Assembly: GCA_001557505.1 (NCBI GenBank)
Contig: LSAX01000011.1
Coordinates: 1,116,001-1,180,000 of the forward strand
Length of the DNA stretch: 64,000 bases
Direction of reading: 5' to 3'
From: Reticulascus tulasneorum
Taxonomy: Eukaryota > Ascomycota > Sordariomycetes > Glomerellales > Reticulascaceae
Below the pieces are notes generated by a model. It was not told where the DNA came from, did not search any database, and saw nothing but the letters and a program-made list of their open reading frames with translations. Below, piece by piece: positions 21,728 through 32,120 of this stretch. How positions within the stretch are numbered: the stretch's first letter is position 1; each line of letters begins with the position of its first letter. Both the position numbers and the translations under genes were made by a program.

Positions 21728-24268
21728 CTAGAAATCTGACCCGTCAATAAGATCATCATCATAGTCTGGAAGAGCTCGGATGTTGGCTCTCCCATCACTA
21801 GACTTCTTCTTTGATCTCCCCTTCCGTCCCGGCACTTCCTTTGCGTTTAATTGCACCACAGGTGCTGCAAGTGGTTTATAAGAACTGACCAGTCGGCCCA
21901 CGAACTGTTTTGGCTGCGAAAACTTCGAACTGGAAATAGGAGCGTCATTTATCTCTGACTCTGCTGGTTGTGCAGTTATAGAGTCTGTTTCTGTTGGCGC
22001 CAACAATGCTGAAACGGTGTCAGGGCTTGCGGAAACGTCTCGAGTATACTTCCAGCTTGCTGGCATGAAACATTCAGCATAGTCTTCCGTAGGGAGGTGG
22101 CTATGCTGGGCTAAGCTCCACGGTATTACTGTCATCGTGGAAGAGGTATCTGTTGGGATAATGGAACATGATGTGGTCATTGTGTCTTCAGGTCTATCCG
22201 AAGTCAAAGTTCCACAGGTTGCAATGGTCTCAAAGTCTCGTGGAAGAGTTGGCAACCTGTCGTGGCTGCTTTCGGAGGTACTATAAGGATGCATTATTTT
22301 AGCGATCTCCTGCTTTGCCCCATCAAACGCATCGTCGAGTATCTCATCACTGTCGTCTCCAAAAACGAAAGCCATCCAGGCAGCATTTCGTTCCTCAGCT
22401 TGAAGATGTCTGGGAGAGACACACGGATTGAATGGTTGGGATATGGTTTTCTGGCATTCGATTCTGGTTAAGCTATATGACGAAACAAGAGGGTCGTTCC
22501 CATCTCTGGATATGACGAAGTGCGGCTTTCTCAAGTGAACGATTTCCTCGGAAGTTGCGAGCCCTGTTGTTGGTGATGATGCTTCGCTCGCGTAATTTTG
22601 ATATTTGGAAGCCGTTGAATCCTCGGTATCTTTTTCTTTCACTTCCAGATCATTTGGAGCTGTGCTATCATGCTCTCCCCCATCCCATTCAGGAGATTTC
22701 GGGGAAGGGCTTGACAACAAGACTTGAGGCGAAACCCCATCATCTGACTCAGTGTAGATACTACTCTCGTCGCTGCTCAGTTCAATACAACTAACCGCTC
22801 GGCTAGGAACCGCCAGAGGATTCTTAAAAGGCGAGATAGCTCTGTCTGGGGTTGTTGGTGGAAGTTCTTTCGAGATGGAAGAGCTTCTGATCGGCGAATA
22901 ATCAAATCTAGGCCCATAAATCTGTTCGCTTATACCAGGACTGATCGTGCTATTGGCTATTAGGGTGTTTTTGGCACCCCCTGTTTGTATGCAGTCGGTC
23001 AAGTCCAATGATGGTGCCACGAAAGACTGCCATCGCTCGTTCTCGATGGCCACTGCAAGGGGAACAGGTGGCGACATCCTTTGTCCAACTTGGGCCACAA
23101 TGCTCTCAATACTCTCTAATTCTGGTGAGCGGGGTTTGCCAAGTAACCGCAGTCGGCCGACACGCTGGGGAGCTGGTTGATGTACAAATAAGGGTGACGA
23201 CTCGACGTACAGAGATCCCTTGCTTGTTCTTTGTCGTCTGATCCTCGCTTCTTGACTTCTTGAGTTTGGAATCAATGGTGAGTTAGCGGTATGATCTTCC
23301 ATATGGCTGGCATGATTTGGTTGTGCATGGTGTTGTGTCGGCCGACAGCGTCGCATATCGCTTTTAATTTCGTCCGCTCGCCACTGTTGAAGATCATCCT
23401 GACGAAAATATGGAGAATTTTCGAGGATTTGGTATCGAGAGGAGTTTGGGGAAGAGGAAGGATGGTAATGGGGAGGAGATGAGCCGATGCCAGATTGAAA
23501 ACTGTCGCGGGAGTAACTTGTTCGTTTCTTCGACCTGTCTGGAAGACTGGGTTTGGAGCTACCAAGCCTGATGTCCTGACTGCCGATTCTGATCCTGATA
23601 TCCTTGTTCAAAGCCTTCCGGCCTCCAAATTCTTCCTCCATCAAGTCCTTTCGGCGTGAAATTTCCGCAGGGCCCTCTACCGAAAAGAAGTGTTGCCTGC
23701 TCCTAGACCGACTTCGATCCCTCTTGTGAAATCCCCATCTTTGATTTGAATCTCGATCCAACTGAAACTCAATAGATAGAGGTTTCTGGATTTTTACGCC
23801 TGCCCAATCCCCCTTTAGGAGTAATTTCCTTCTCTTTGCCTCAAGGTCATCCATTTTGTGGCGACTGGGCGGGCGAATTGGTTGCGTAGATGCGGCCTTG
23901 CTGCTACTACCATCATTCTTTTCAGTAGGCAGCTGATGAACAAAGGCATTTTGTTCTTGGGAGAGAAGGTCCTGAATTTGACTTGGGTTTGTGCTTTTAG
24001 ATTTCGTATAATTGCTCTTCTTCGGCGATGCCTGCTTGTAGGACTGACGCAAGGAGGCAGAATTAGGATTCGAAGGATGGTTTCTGTGAGTCCGCTGGCT
24101 TCCTGGCGCTTCGAAGGGGAAGAACGAGATCGGCACTGGACTGTCTTTGATGAATGAATTGCGCATAGTGGAGCGAGCTCTTGCGAAATGCTTCTTCTGC
24201 TGGGCAACATCTTTTTTCCAACCTTTTCCGCGAGAGTGGCGGGCTAAAGCTCCCTCAGTCCAGTTCAT
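21728..24268 (-). CDS. Large Ser-rich, mostly disordered hypothetical protein
   Basis: An 846-residue single-exon protein. Its most ordered part is the N-terminus, MNWTEGALARHSRGKGWKK, followed by a basic helix (QKKHFARARS). I associate this signature with uncharacterised Sordariomycete proteins. The rest is Ser/Pro/Asp-rich with short conserved islands: KRRKLLLKGDWAGVKIQKPL near residues 145-165, GRLRLLGKPRSPELESIESIVAQVGQR near 365-390, and ERNAAWMAFVFGDDSDEI near 630-650. The C-terminus has a basic patch (PGRKGRSKKKSS) followed by an acidic tail. There is no signal peptide or membrane segment. A nuclear or chromatin-associated role would fit the basic patches, but that is inference. Confidence 0.75.
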   Translation of the reverse strand: MNWTEGALARHSRGKGWKKDVAQQKKHFARARSTMRNSFIKDSPVPISFFPFEAPGSQRTHRNHPSNPNSASLRQSYKQASPKKSNYTKSKSTNPSQIQDLLSQEQNAFVHQLPTEKNDGSSSKAASTQPIRPPSRHKMDDLEAKRRKLLLKGDWAGVKIQKPLSIEFQLDRDSNQRWGFHKRDRSRSRSRQHFFSVEGPAEISRRKDLMEEEFGGRKALNKDIRIRIGSQDIRLGSSKPSLPDRSKKRTSYSRDSFQSGIGSSPPHYHPSSSPNSSRYQILENSPYFRQDDLQQWRADEIKSDMRRCRPTQHHAQPNHASHMEDHTANSPLIPNSRSQEARIRRQRTSKGSLYVESSPLFVHQPAPQRVGRLRLLGKPRSPELESIESIVAQVGQRMSPPVPLAVAIENERWQSFVAPSLDLTDCIQTGGAKNTLIANSTISPGISEQIYGPRFDYSPIRSSSISKELPPTTPDRAISPFKNPLAVPSRAVSCIELSSDESSIYTESDDGVSPQVLLSSPSPKSPEWDGGEHDSTAPNDLEVKEKDTEDSTASKYQNYASEASSPTTGLATSEEIVHLRKPHFVISRDGNDPLVSSYSLTRIECQKTISQPFNPCVSPRHLQAEERNAAWMAFVFGDDSDEILDDAFDGAKQEIAKIMHPYSTSESSHDRLPTLPRDFETIATCGTLTSDRPEDTMTTSCSIIPTDTSSTMTVIPWSLAQHSHLPTEDYAECFMPASWKYTRDVSASPDTVSALLAPTETDSITAQPAESEINDAPISSSKFSQPKQFVGRLVSSYKPLAAPVVQLNAKEVPGRKGRSKKKSSDGRANIRALPDYDDDLIDGSDF

Positions 24269-26201
24269 GGCTGCGTTGCGGAAAGGAAATCATAGACTCA
24301 GCGAAGCGGGGCGGTGAACATGGCTAAAACAAGAAGATGGTGGGAGTAAGGAAATTATAGTCGCCTAGCAAGAACAATGCGGATATATCGTAGAACTGCA
24401 GATTGCCTAAGGGTCTTGGGGAGAGGCTGCGCTGGAATCGCAAGGAAGGCACGAAGATGGGTCCTGCGCGTACCTTATTATTGTATAAGACCAAAATACT
24501 GATCACACTGTGATGTTACTGTGCATAGCTGTTCTTTAGGTATGCCATGAAACGATAAATTCTGCCGTTAAAAGGAGAGCGAATGGTGCATTGTACTCAC
24601 AACACACAAGTCTTCGCTCAAGGCCAAGTTGAGTGAAGTTGGCTCCATGGCACCATCGATAGTAAGGCAAAACTAGTGGGAGGTGGCATTGTGAATATAC
24701 TTCACACAGGCAGCATTATTACGACACAATCAACGTATTAAGAAAGCAACAGGCTATTGGCCCATTGTACATGATCAGTGTGACATGCAGGAGTAAGATC
24801 AAGAGAACAAGCTGTCCTCATATGTAGAATCTCCATGCTGAGTTCTCTTCATGGTCGCCACAAAAATAGACCATCAGGCCAGCAGCCACCAGTAGGACCA
24901 AGTTCGTCCTACCAAATTACCAGGAAAGGCATTTTGCCATGCATAATGTGATAATTATACCTACGGCTGGCTGCAGCATGCAAGCCACCTGCATCCTACC
25001 AAGTTCGGACGATGAACTGTTCGATGGAGATCTGGATCCAGTCTCAGACATCAGCTTCTATTTCACGAGGTTGCTAGAGTCTCTTCCCCCCTCTGGCATC
25101 CACTTCTTTTCGCAAAATGAGGCTGGCGGAATGCTTTGAAAACTCGGAGTTAGACTTGCGAGTGTATGGTAGGTTTACGGCGGTCGGTCTACGAGCCTCA
25201 GCTCACGTTTCAGCATGTCCCGGCTATATTGAAAAGGAGTACCGTGCAGATATTCCTCATTATGAAGTGTCTAACTCTATAACTTGATCTCAAAGCTCCA
25301 GGAGTTGATGTGGCTTGCATCGATTTCCCTGCGCGAATTAATACGAAAAATATCACTTCGTCAAAATTACAGTCCCCAACCAGACCAACGTGTAGAAAAC
25401 AGAAAGAAGACACTGTTATAAGGTTCCCTAGTACTGGTTTGAACGATTACAGAACCCAATGATTTACATAGTGAAATTCGCAGTGCAAGACGTACCAATG
25501 ACGTGACAACAGTTATGTTATATAGGCTTCTCCAGGCAACGCATGGCTCATTTAACTCGATGGATTTCAATACGTCTATGCATTTCGGTTTCTAGAAAGA
25601 GATAAAAGTGGCGTAGCAGTAGGATGATGAAGAACCAGGGGATTCAACTGCTGTCAGCCTGGAAGCTCAAGGGTTACACAGCGCGGACCTGTCCATAAAT
25701 CTGGATCCACCACTCACACTTGCAGATCTACATCGTATCGATGGTATGGCGCGCATGTAATTTGTTTGGGTATCCTCCGAATTCAGCCTCATGGGATCTA
25801 GTGGGATTTCAGTTGCCTGGCTATTGGAATATGATCCCTGTTTGGCACCCGGAGAGTAAGATACAGTCATATGCAACCCTAATATGGTGGGACGACAAGT
25901 CACTGCACAGAGTTACACTGGAGTATAAAATGTTAGAATACGCGTATGAGTTATTGTATAATGCCAGAGGAAATCTGTTGAAATACGCGGATAAGTTATT
26001 ATATAATGCCAGGAAACCCGGTTTCCGGTCTTTCTTGTTTCAACCTGCAAACAATAGCTAAAACAATTTTGTATCACCTCGGCTTTCCGCCCAGTAATTT
26101 GCTTCTTATTGTATAACCAAAACTCCAAGGCCATTTTCAAGCGACAGTCTCCCACACGCCAACAACACCACGTAACCACACCACACAAAAGCGCCATCAT
26201 C
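24269..26201. other. Intergenic region of about 1.9 kb
   Basis: The left side should hold the promoter of the minus-strand 846-residue gene and the right side that of the small secreted protein. The local sequence near 25900-26010 is AT-rich and carries a two-copy repeat listed separately. No gene is supported. Confidence 0.45.
25932..26018 (+). repeat. Two-copy imperfect tandem repeat, 45-bp period
   Basis: Copy A starts at 25932 and copy B at 25977. Both share the cores ATACGCG, GAGTTATT/AAGTTATT and TATAATGCCAG. Because the period is a multiple of three, the plus-strand ORF that crosses it also shows a repeated LLYNAR motif. With only two copies and no other gene signs, coding is doubtful. 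A small inverted repeat (GGAAACC/GGTTTCC, 26012-26026) follows at once. Confidence 0.7.
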
Positions 26202-26721
26202 ATGAAAGTCTTCGTCGCACTCTCTTCTCTCCTCGCCATCGTATCGGCCGCTCCTCTTGAACAGCGTCAGCCGAGCCAGTTTGATATTACTAACTTCAAA
26301 GCCAATACCATCGTCGGCAAAGCTGGTGCTGTGTGAGTAGTCCTTTGGGATCTGAAATTTTGAGCCCTTCACATACACAAAGAAGTAGGCTGATTAGAAT
26401 TCTTACCACCTGATTAGTTTCGGCTTCAACATAAAAATTCCGGGTGCAGTCTCCACCGTTTGCGCTTTCTCGGACAATTATTCTGGCAGCCGTCTACCGG
26501 ACGTGTCATGGCGACCGTGCAACAACCCGGCCGTCGAGTGGCAATTTCGCCATATTAACGAGCCCGGCATGAACTTTTATTTTGCCGTTATCACGTACGC
26601 CGATGCTACAGGCCGCAAGGTTAACGGCTACGTAAATTGGGATTCGAGCAAATTCCCCGTCATTGGTCAGGAGCAGAGCTACACTGGTCCGCAAGGCTTC
26701 GTAATCAGCAATGTCTCATAG
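26202..26721 (+). CDS. Small secreted protein (two exons)
   Basis: The model is join(26202..26332, 26418..26721), giving 144 residues. The signal peptide is about residues 1-17 (MKVFVALSSLLAIVSAA), followed by PLEQRQ, a likely short propeptide. The 85-nt intron has a GTGAGT donor and a GATTAG acceptor, and the phase is kept. The mature protein of about 120 residues has two Cys (VCAFSD and WRPCNNP) that could form one disulfide. It has a beta-rich pattern with alternating hydrophobic residues (FGFNIKIPGAVSTV, NFYFAVITYADATG). The layout is that of fungal small secreted proteins, some of which act on hosts or competitors. No known enzyme motif is present and no function can be assigned. The tandem repeat at 25932 lies upstream. 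Confidence 0.8.
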
Positions 26722-27349
26722 AGGAATAGCGATGGAGATGGAGCGATGATCTATAAAGGTAAAATCTGCATCATATAGGTGCAAGGGTTTCAGGACAAAC
26801 GATAGAGGCTTTCGCAGCGATCTGCGCAAACATGAGACATTCATGCAACACACTGCCGGGACAATTTACTTGATAATCAAGAGCACATATTTCTATAACT
26901 CAAATTCAGACAACAAAGAGACTGAATCAGAAATCGTTTCTAGTGATGTCCTGAAAGGTAGCACAGAGTTTCTGAAGCAGGTCATTCTAGCTGTCACGGC
27001 CATAATAAAGTAACCCCTCCAGGAGCGGTCACAGACGGCAGAAGGCACTCACGTGATAAGACCCCGAACGGTACCTATTATTAAACCTTGCGCGGCTATC
27101 AGGGGCTCCAGCCACAAAAGCGGCTGTGCTGCGTCTACTAGCTGCATAATCACAACCATCCATTCGACATTGTTGCGTCTCCTCAACAAGCGTGCGTTCC
27201 GAGACCCTAACCAGACATGTCAGTTGATAGGACTAGGCTCATTCAGGAGGTGTAGGTTTTGTTGTCAGCTAGCACGGCCCCGACAGTCCAGCCTTCGAGC
27301 TGCATCTCGTGCAGTCTCATCTCACTTCGACCACGCTCCAATCAGCAAA
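26722..27349. other. Intergenic region
   Basis: These 628 bases hold the 3' region of the small secreted protein gene and the promoter of the TMEM234-family gene. The frame of the latter is open upstream of its ATG, but the composition is not protein-like. Confidence 0.45.
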
Positions 27350-27905
27350 ATGTCGACAGCAGGCGATTCAAAACCAGGGACGTTGAACTATGTGGTCGGT
27401 TTTCTAATGGTGGGATTGGCATGGGGCCTGACAACCCCTTTCATCCGCCGCGCCGCGAGAGACCACCATCCTCCACCTCATCCGATCCTGGAATCCGAGG
27501 CTGTGAGAAGTAGCTGGCTGAAGAGCAAACTCTACGGTGCCTTCTTTGGCGTGGCGGATTTGCTCAGGAATCCTCGATATGCCATCCCTCTGTTGCTCAA
27601 TCTGACGGGAAGCGTGTGGTTTTTCCTGCTGATTGGACAGGCTGGTGAGTTGCGTCATGCGGGTAGAATTCAAGCTCGGTGCTGACGCTGGTGCAGAGTT
27701 GAGTCTTACAGTTCCCATTGTGAACACTTTGGCATTCTTGTTCACTGTCATTGGAGAGTGGTGGGTTGAGAAGAAAGTGATCAGTCGAGGTAAGTGTATT
27801 GTGCTTCGCCCACGTCAACATGCTGATGCTGTTCCAGATACAATGATTGGTATGGTACTGTCGTTATGTGGCATAGCATTGTGTGTCCAAAGCAAGATAA
27901 AATGA
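27350..27905 (+). CDS. TMEM234-family small membrane protein (three exons)
   Basis: The model is join(27350..27644, 27697..27789, 27838..27905), giving 151 residues. Four hydrophobic segments fit the TMEM234 (UPF0546) family, which resembles half of a drug/metabolite transporter: about residues 13-31 (VVGFLMVGLAWGLTTPFI), 75-98 (YAIPLLLNLTGSVWFFLLIGQ), 100-118 (TVPIVNTLAFLFTVIGEW) and 131-147 (MIGMVLSLCGIALCV). The GLAWGLTTPFIRR and GEWWVEKK blocks are typical. Both introns (52 and 48 nt) have GTGAGT/GTAAGT donors and CAG acceptors with matched phase. The transported substrate, if there is one, is unknown. Confidence 0.87.
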
Positions 27906-28548
27906 TGGAGGGCAATGCCGCAGCACGGTGTTTGGATTTGGAATATGGAAGTTGTATGACAGCAACCGATCCATCATAGGATGCTAGTATGCGAGTGGCG
28001 CCATTTTGACATCCGGCCAGTAGGTGCCTACTAGAAGACTATTTGTACACGACAAGACCCAACTTGAGACCATTTGTATTATAAAGATGGAACATCAGCC
28101 TCACAATCAAGGTGGAACTGTATTTCTCAATTCAGAATGTGTGAACTTCACCTTCCAATTGTCCCAAGTATGTACAGAAAACAGCTGACTAGATACAAGC
28201 CGAAGTGAAACATTCTCCCTTTCCTTCTCTCCCGCCTTCTCTTCATCCATCTCTGCACCAGGCAGCATCATTCCTCGCAATGGTGCTCGATTTCCCTTCT
28301 CGACCATGCTCTCAAATACCTCCTCCCTGAAGCCTGCTATCTGAAGAATCGAATGTATGGATGTAAGCGCTTCCAGTCGCATACGGCTATATACATGTAG
28401 CTGCGACTACAAATTGCAGATGTGCTGAGTTCCATGCGTGTATGGTATCGTCCGTACTCCTAATATGCCCATTAAAATACCCTAGCTATGATTGAACAGA
28501 ATGGGCTTTCCGATCTCATCGGAACCCCCTAAGAATAGCACTAAAACA
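27906..28548. other. Convergent 3' region
   Basis: These 643 bases lie between the ends of the TMEM234-family gene (+) and the 180-residue gene (-). No gene is seen. Confidence 0.45.
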
Positions 28549-29287
28549 TTAAGATCGTCTCCCTCGCAGCCAGCGCAGAACATTTCGGAGACTGGGATCC
28601 TCGGCCGTCCAGCGGCCCATTGATCTATCCGAGGATTGTAACTCGGAATAGATTGCTTCATCAGTAATGCTTGCAAGCTCCTAATAACGATATCAGTAAG
28701 TTGAGTGTCCGAACTTGCGAGCCTATGGGAAGCTTACAGCTCGCAGCTGCTGATCACAAGCTCTTAGGTGCGATTGATTTCCGGAGTGCGGTCTTTGGCC
28801 CTGCAAGACGCTATTTCTATTATCAACCCATCGCTGAGCGGCCGCCTGTCTCAGGTATATCTTTTGGCCTTCGTGTCTCCTCGCATAAGCATCCAGCTGC
28901 ACTCTTTTCGATAGTTAGCTAACCGAACTCAGCATTGGAAACGATGCTACCCACTGCAGAAGTTCAGCCTTTGCTTGTTCTTCCGGCCCTCCTGTTGCTC
29001 GGGGCACGCTTGTGTCGGCGGCGCAATTTAGAATGTTCTGCCCATCAAGGGCGCATTGTCGCAAAGCAGCCCATCCTTCAGTGTAGTAGTCCTCCATATT
29101 TGGAGGGTCGACTGGCGCTGCCGCGATGTAGTATTGGAGAGTAGTGAAGTCAGAGAGAAGATCCCCGACTCGCTCCGTTCGGTATTCATTCACTGGTCAG
29201 GTCGTCAGTCGCGCTTCAATCGCAAACACCCCGACTCGATTGGATTAGACAAGAGAAGCGGCAGCCGGAAAACTTACGTCCGTCCAT
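28549..29287 (-). CDS. Uncharacterised helical protein (four exons)
   Basis: The model is complement(join(28549..28680, 28738..28896, 28951..29192, 29278..29287)), giving 180 residues. The first coding exon is only 10 nt (ATG GAC GGA C). Introns of 85, 54 and 57 nt have GTAAGT, GTAGCA and GTAAGC donors. The branch sites in introns 1 and 2 are strong (CTGAC, GCTAAC). Phases match at every junction. The protein is mostly helical and polar. Near residues 20-65 are LLSDFTTLQYYIAAAP and EDYYTEGWAALRQCALDG, and a probable amphipathic helix follows the second junction (ELLQWLDAYARRHEG). The C-terminus is basic (VLRWLRGRRS). There is no signal peptide or TM. I do not recognise a family. Because it is assembled from short exons, expression evidence would matter. 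Confidence 0.6.
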
Positions 29288-31052
29288 TGTTCCGGTGTTG
29301 CGATGAAGATCTGGTGTGGAGAGTAGAAGAAACAGGCAACGAAGAGCAAGAGCTCAGATTACAGAGAATGATAGAAAGTTGAAAAGTTGAGATAGTTCAA
29401 AGAAAAGTTAACCCCAAGTGGGCAAAGAATGAAGAGGCTGTCAAGTGATTGTTGACTTGCTTGATGGGCCCTAAGATCGTGAAGCCATGCCACGGGAGGC
29501 TTCAGTTCCCTTTTGTACATCTTCGAAGGCCTCCCAAAACGAGAAAGCCGTTAGAGTTTACGGACGAAGCTCCAAACCATAGCGTCTTCTCTCACGAACC
29601 GGATGCGCCTTGTGGACACAAAACCCCCATAGGGTTGCATGAGCCAAAACAGCACCGGCCAATATCAGCTGGCAATAGGACCCCAATCCTGATGGACACC
29701 ATGGTCGAATCGGGAAATACATGGGCGCCACAGCTTTGCTAGGATCACCTAGCTTTGAGCTTGCAAAAATCATCCCAACTGCGAGGATGGATCATGACTC
29801 TGTGTTCCTCTGGTTTGCAGTTTGCCCCTGGAGGCCTGGCAAGTAGACTGCAGGTGCTGCAGGTCAACTGCAGGTCCGAGACCCACTGCAGATGGAGGGC
29901 AGGCTTTGCATCGGATGTATTGGGTCCTAGACAGCAACGGCAGTAGAGCAATCATTTACGATACGGAGCGGGGGGGGTGCAGAGGGTTCTAGTTCCCAGT
30001 TGCAGGGCATAGCAGATGGGATGGAAGACGCAGCTCTTGAGTGGGCAGCACGTATTGCGGATAAGGTAGGCAGTGGAGCGTTCAGCTAGCGCCAGGACAC
30101 ACTAATGGCCTAATCCGGCATGGGGCTGGAGCATGCATGTGGTAGGGCCGTTGTGGCTCGGCCAATCATCGCCCGACTTCTACACGTTTGGCACGTTTTG
30201 GGGCGAGCTGAGTTGATATTTTAGAACCGGCTCCCGCATTGGGAGTGGACTGTGCTTTGCGGCCCTATTTTGTTGGGAGCAGAGTATGGGCAGGCAGACC
30301 AGCAGTCAGCCATAGGGAGCCCTGAAGAGTACGGATGGAGGAAGATTGCCATGCAGGGAGAAAAGGCAATGGTTGGAAGGCTTTTTCGGCTGATTTGTCC
30401 AGCTTGAAAGATTGCGCCAGCTCCACATCTACCCGGAACCACTGCCCTGGGTTCAAGAGCGCAGACCACCCACGCGGCTTTGCATGACGCAGATGCTATC
30501 TAGCTTCCCGGCCGTCTCACTGGGTGGGCATCTATCTCCAAAGTGGCCAAAGTGTTCACTTTGTGCAGAGTTTGACCCGCAAGCAATGCAACTGGTCGCC
30601 CTATGGACCCAACCTCATGGCGCACCACACCCTCCCTCCTCACTTGCACGATGAGGTCAACGTGAATCGCCTCCCTACCTTTCGCCGACATGAGGCCAGA
30701 TGCCGTCCGGCCATGACGATGCTGTGTAATGCGTTCGAGCCACACCCAACTCCCAGCTCGTCAGCAGTCAGCTTAAGCCACGTAGGGCTGTGCGTGTGGC
30801 CACAACTTCTTCGTTAGTCACTGCATCTGGAGATCTCCCGTGAACCTTGAGTCTATAACACCTGTAGTAGGTGGCTAGTGATAATACAACGTGGGACGGT
30901 TGGAAACCTCTGGGTCGTCGGCTTTATTCTTGTCTGCACGGCCCCACGGCTGTCGAGATTGGCTTGACCCGGCCAACGAATCGATTGCTACCGTTGGGCT
31001 TTTCGGACGTACCCGGCCATATCCAGCTTCCTTCGTGATTGCTTCCCCCACA
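29288..31052. other. Gene-poor stretch
   Basis: About 1.8 kb with no supported gene. It holds a cluster of CTGCAG sites near 29849-29890, a G8 run near 29970, and the 3' region of the proteasome gene at the right end. ORFs around 30221-30817 overlap on both strands without protein-like composition. Confidence 0.45.
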
Positions 31053-32120
31053 TCAGTCCTTCTCTGCAATTGCCTGTAATCGTTCATCGATCTCCTCTTC
31101 GGTTAGCGTCCTGAAGCCTGGGTCCGTTCCCTCCTTCCCGTCCGCTCTGGGGCCCCCCACAATACCAATCTCAATCTCGCCCTTCTTGAAGTCCATGCTG
31201 AGCACGGTGCTGAGCGTCGTAATAGCGAGCTCCACAACTTCTTGCCAATCACCTTCTGCGCAGTCCTTGTTCCGGAGTTTCTTCTCAAGATGGTTGAGCG
31301 CCTCCTGCTGCTTGGGACCAGCCGCAGTGCCCTTGTAACCAATATAGTAGCCTGCTGGGTCACACTTGAAAAGCTGGGGGCCAAACTCGGAGTCGACAGA
31401 TATTAAAGTCGTTGCAACGCCGTAAGGTCGCATATAGGCCTGGAATCTTGGTCAGCATATTACATCACCAATGACACTTCACAAAGCCGTTCCAGCTCAC
31501 TCTTTGCGTGTAAACCTGGCTAATGTTGGCCAGTCTCTTTGCCAGTGCGTCGCACGGCATTTCATATCCATACTTGTACTTGAACTCGGCGGCTTCTCCT
31601 TGAGCGCGCTGAGAGAAGGCCCGAGCATCTGCAATGGACCCTGTCATGACGCAGCCCACTGATGGAGATATCTGGAAGATGTGCGACACTGAAGCTGGAT
31701 CGATAAGTTTGTCCTGGTCATCAAGTCAGCTCGGCCTATGATTCGAGGCAGATGACATGAGTCTAACGTACGGGGACCTTCTTTTGGGATAAGACGACTG
31801 CGCAGTCCTTGCCCCTGACGCCTATTGACATGATATTCGCAGCAGTAATAGCCTTGAATGCATATTCTAGCCAGATCCATATCGTCAGCTTGCCATATCC
31901 ATTAAATAGTTAAACTCGTATAGGTCAGGCTCATTCGGATGGAAGGAAATCGGCCCGCGGGCAAAGACAGGATGCTCCATACCGACTTGGTACAATCTCC
32001 CCTGTTCAGAGAAGATTGTGATATGTCGGTCATAGGCTGAACCTCCTGCTCGAAAACAAGTAGTTAGCTATTGGGTTCGGAAGGCAGAGCTAGGTTTCTC
32101 AGATGTGACGAACCCGACAT
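31053..32120 (-). CDS. SCL1: 20S proteasome alpha-1 subunit (PSMA6 / Scl1 type), five exons
   Basis: The model is complement(join(31053..31439, 31501..31713, 31772..31866, 31983..32045, 32114..32120)), giving 254 residues, the normal family length. It forms part of the outer alpha ring of the 20S core, which gates substrate entry. The N-terminal signature is split by introns: MSG / [12 protein letters not shown] ... GRLYQV / EYAFKAI. Then come [62 protein letters not shown] and [16 protein letters not shown]. The first coding exon is just 7 nt, and its intron uses a GTTCGT donor. Intron 2 (116 nt) was placed to restore the QVEYAFKA motif. All phases fit. The gene is divergent from the WKF-domain gene. 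Confidence 0.94.

Noticed and set aside
31867..31982. Alternative short proteasome intron using a donor at 31915
   Set aside because: Phase did not match and it would insert a segment not found in alpha subunits; the donor at 31982 restores the GRLYQV-EYAFKA motif.
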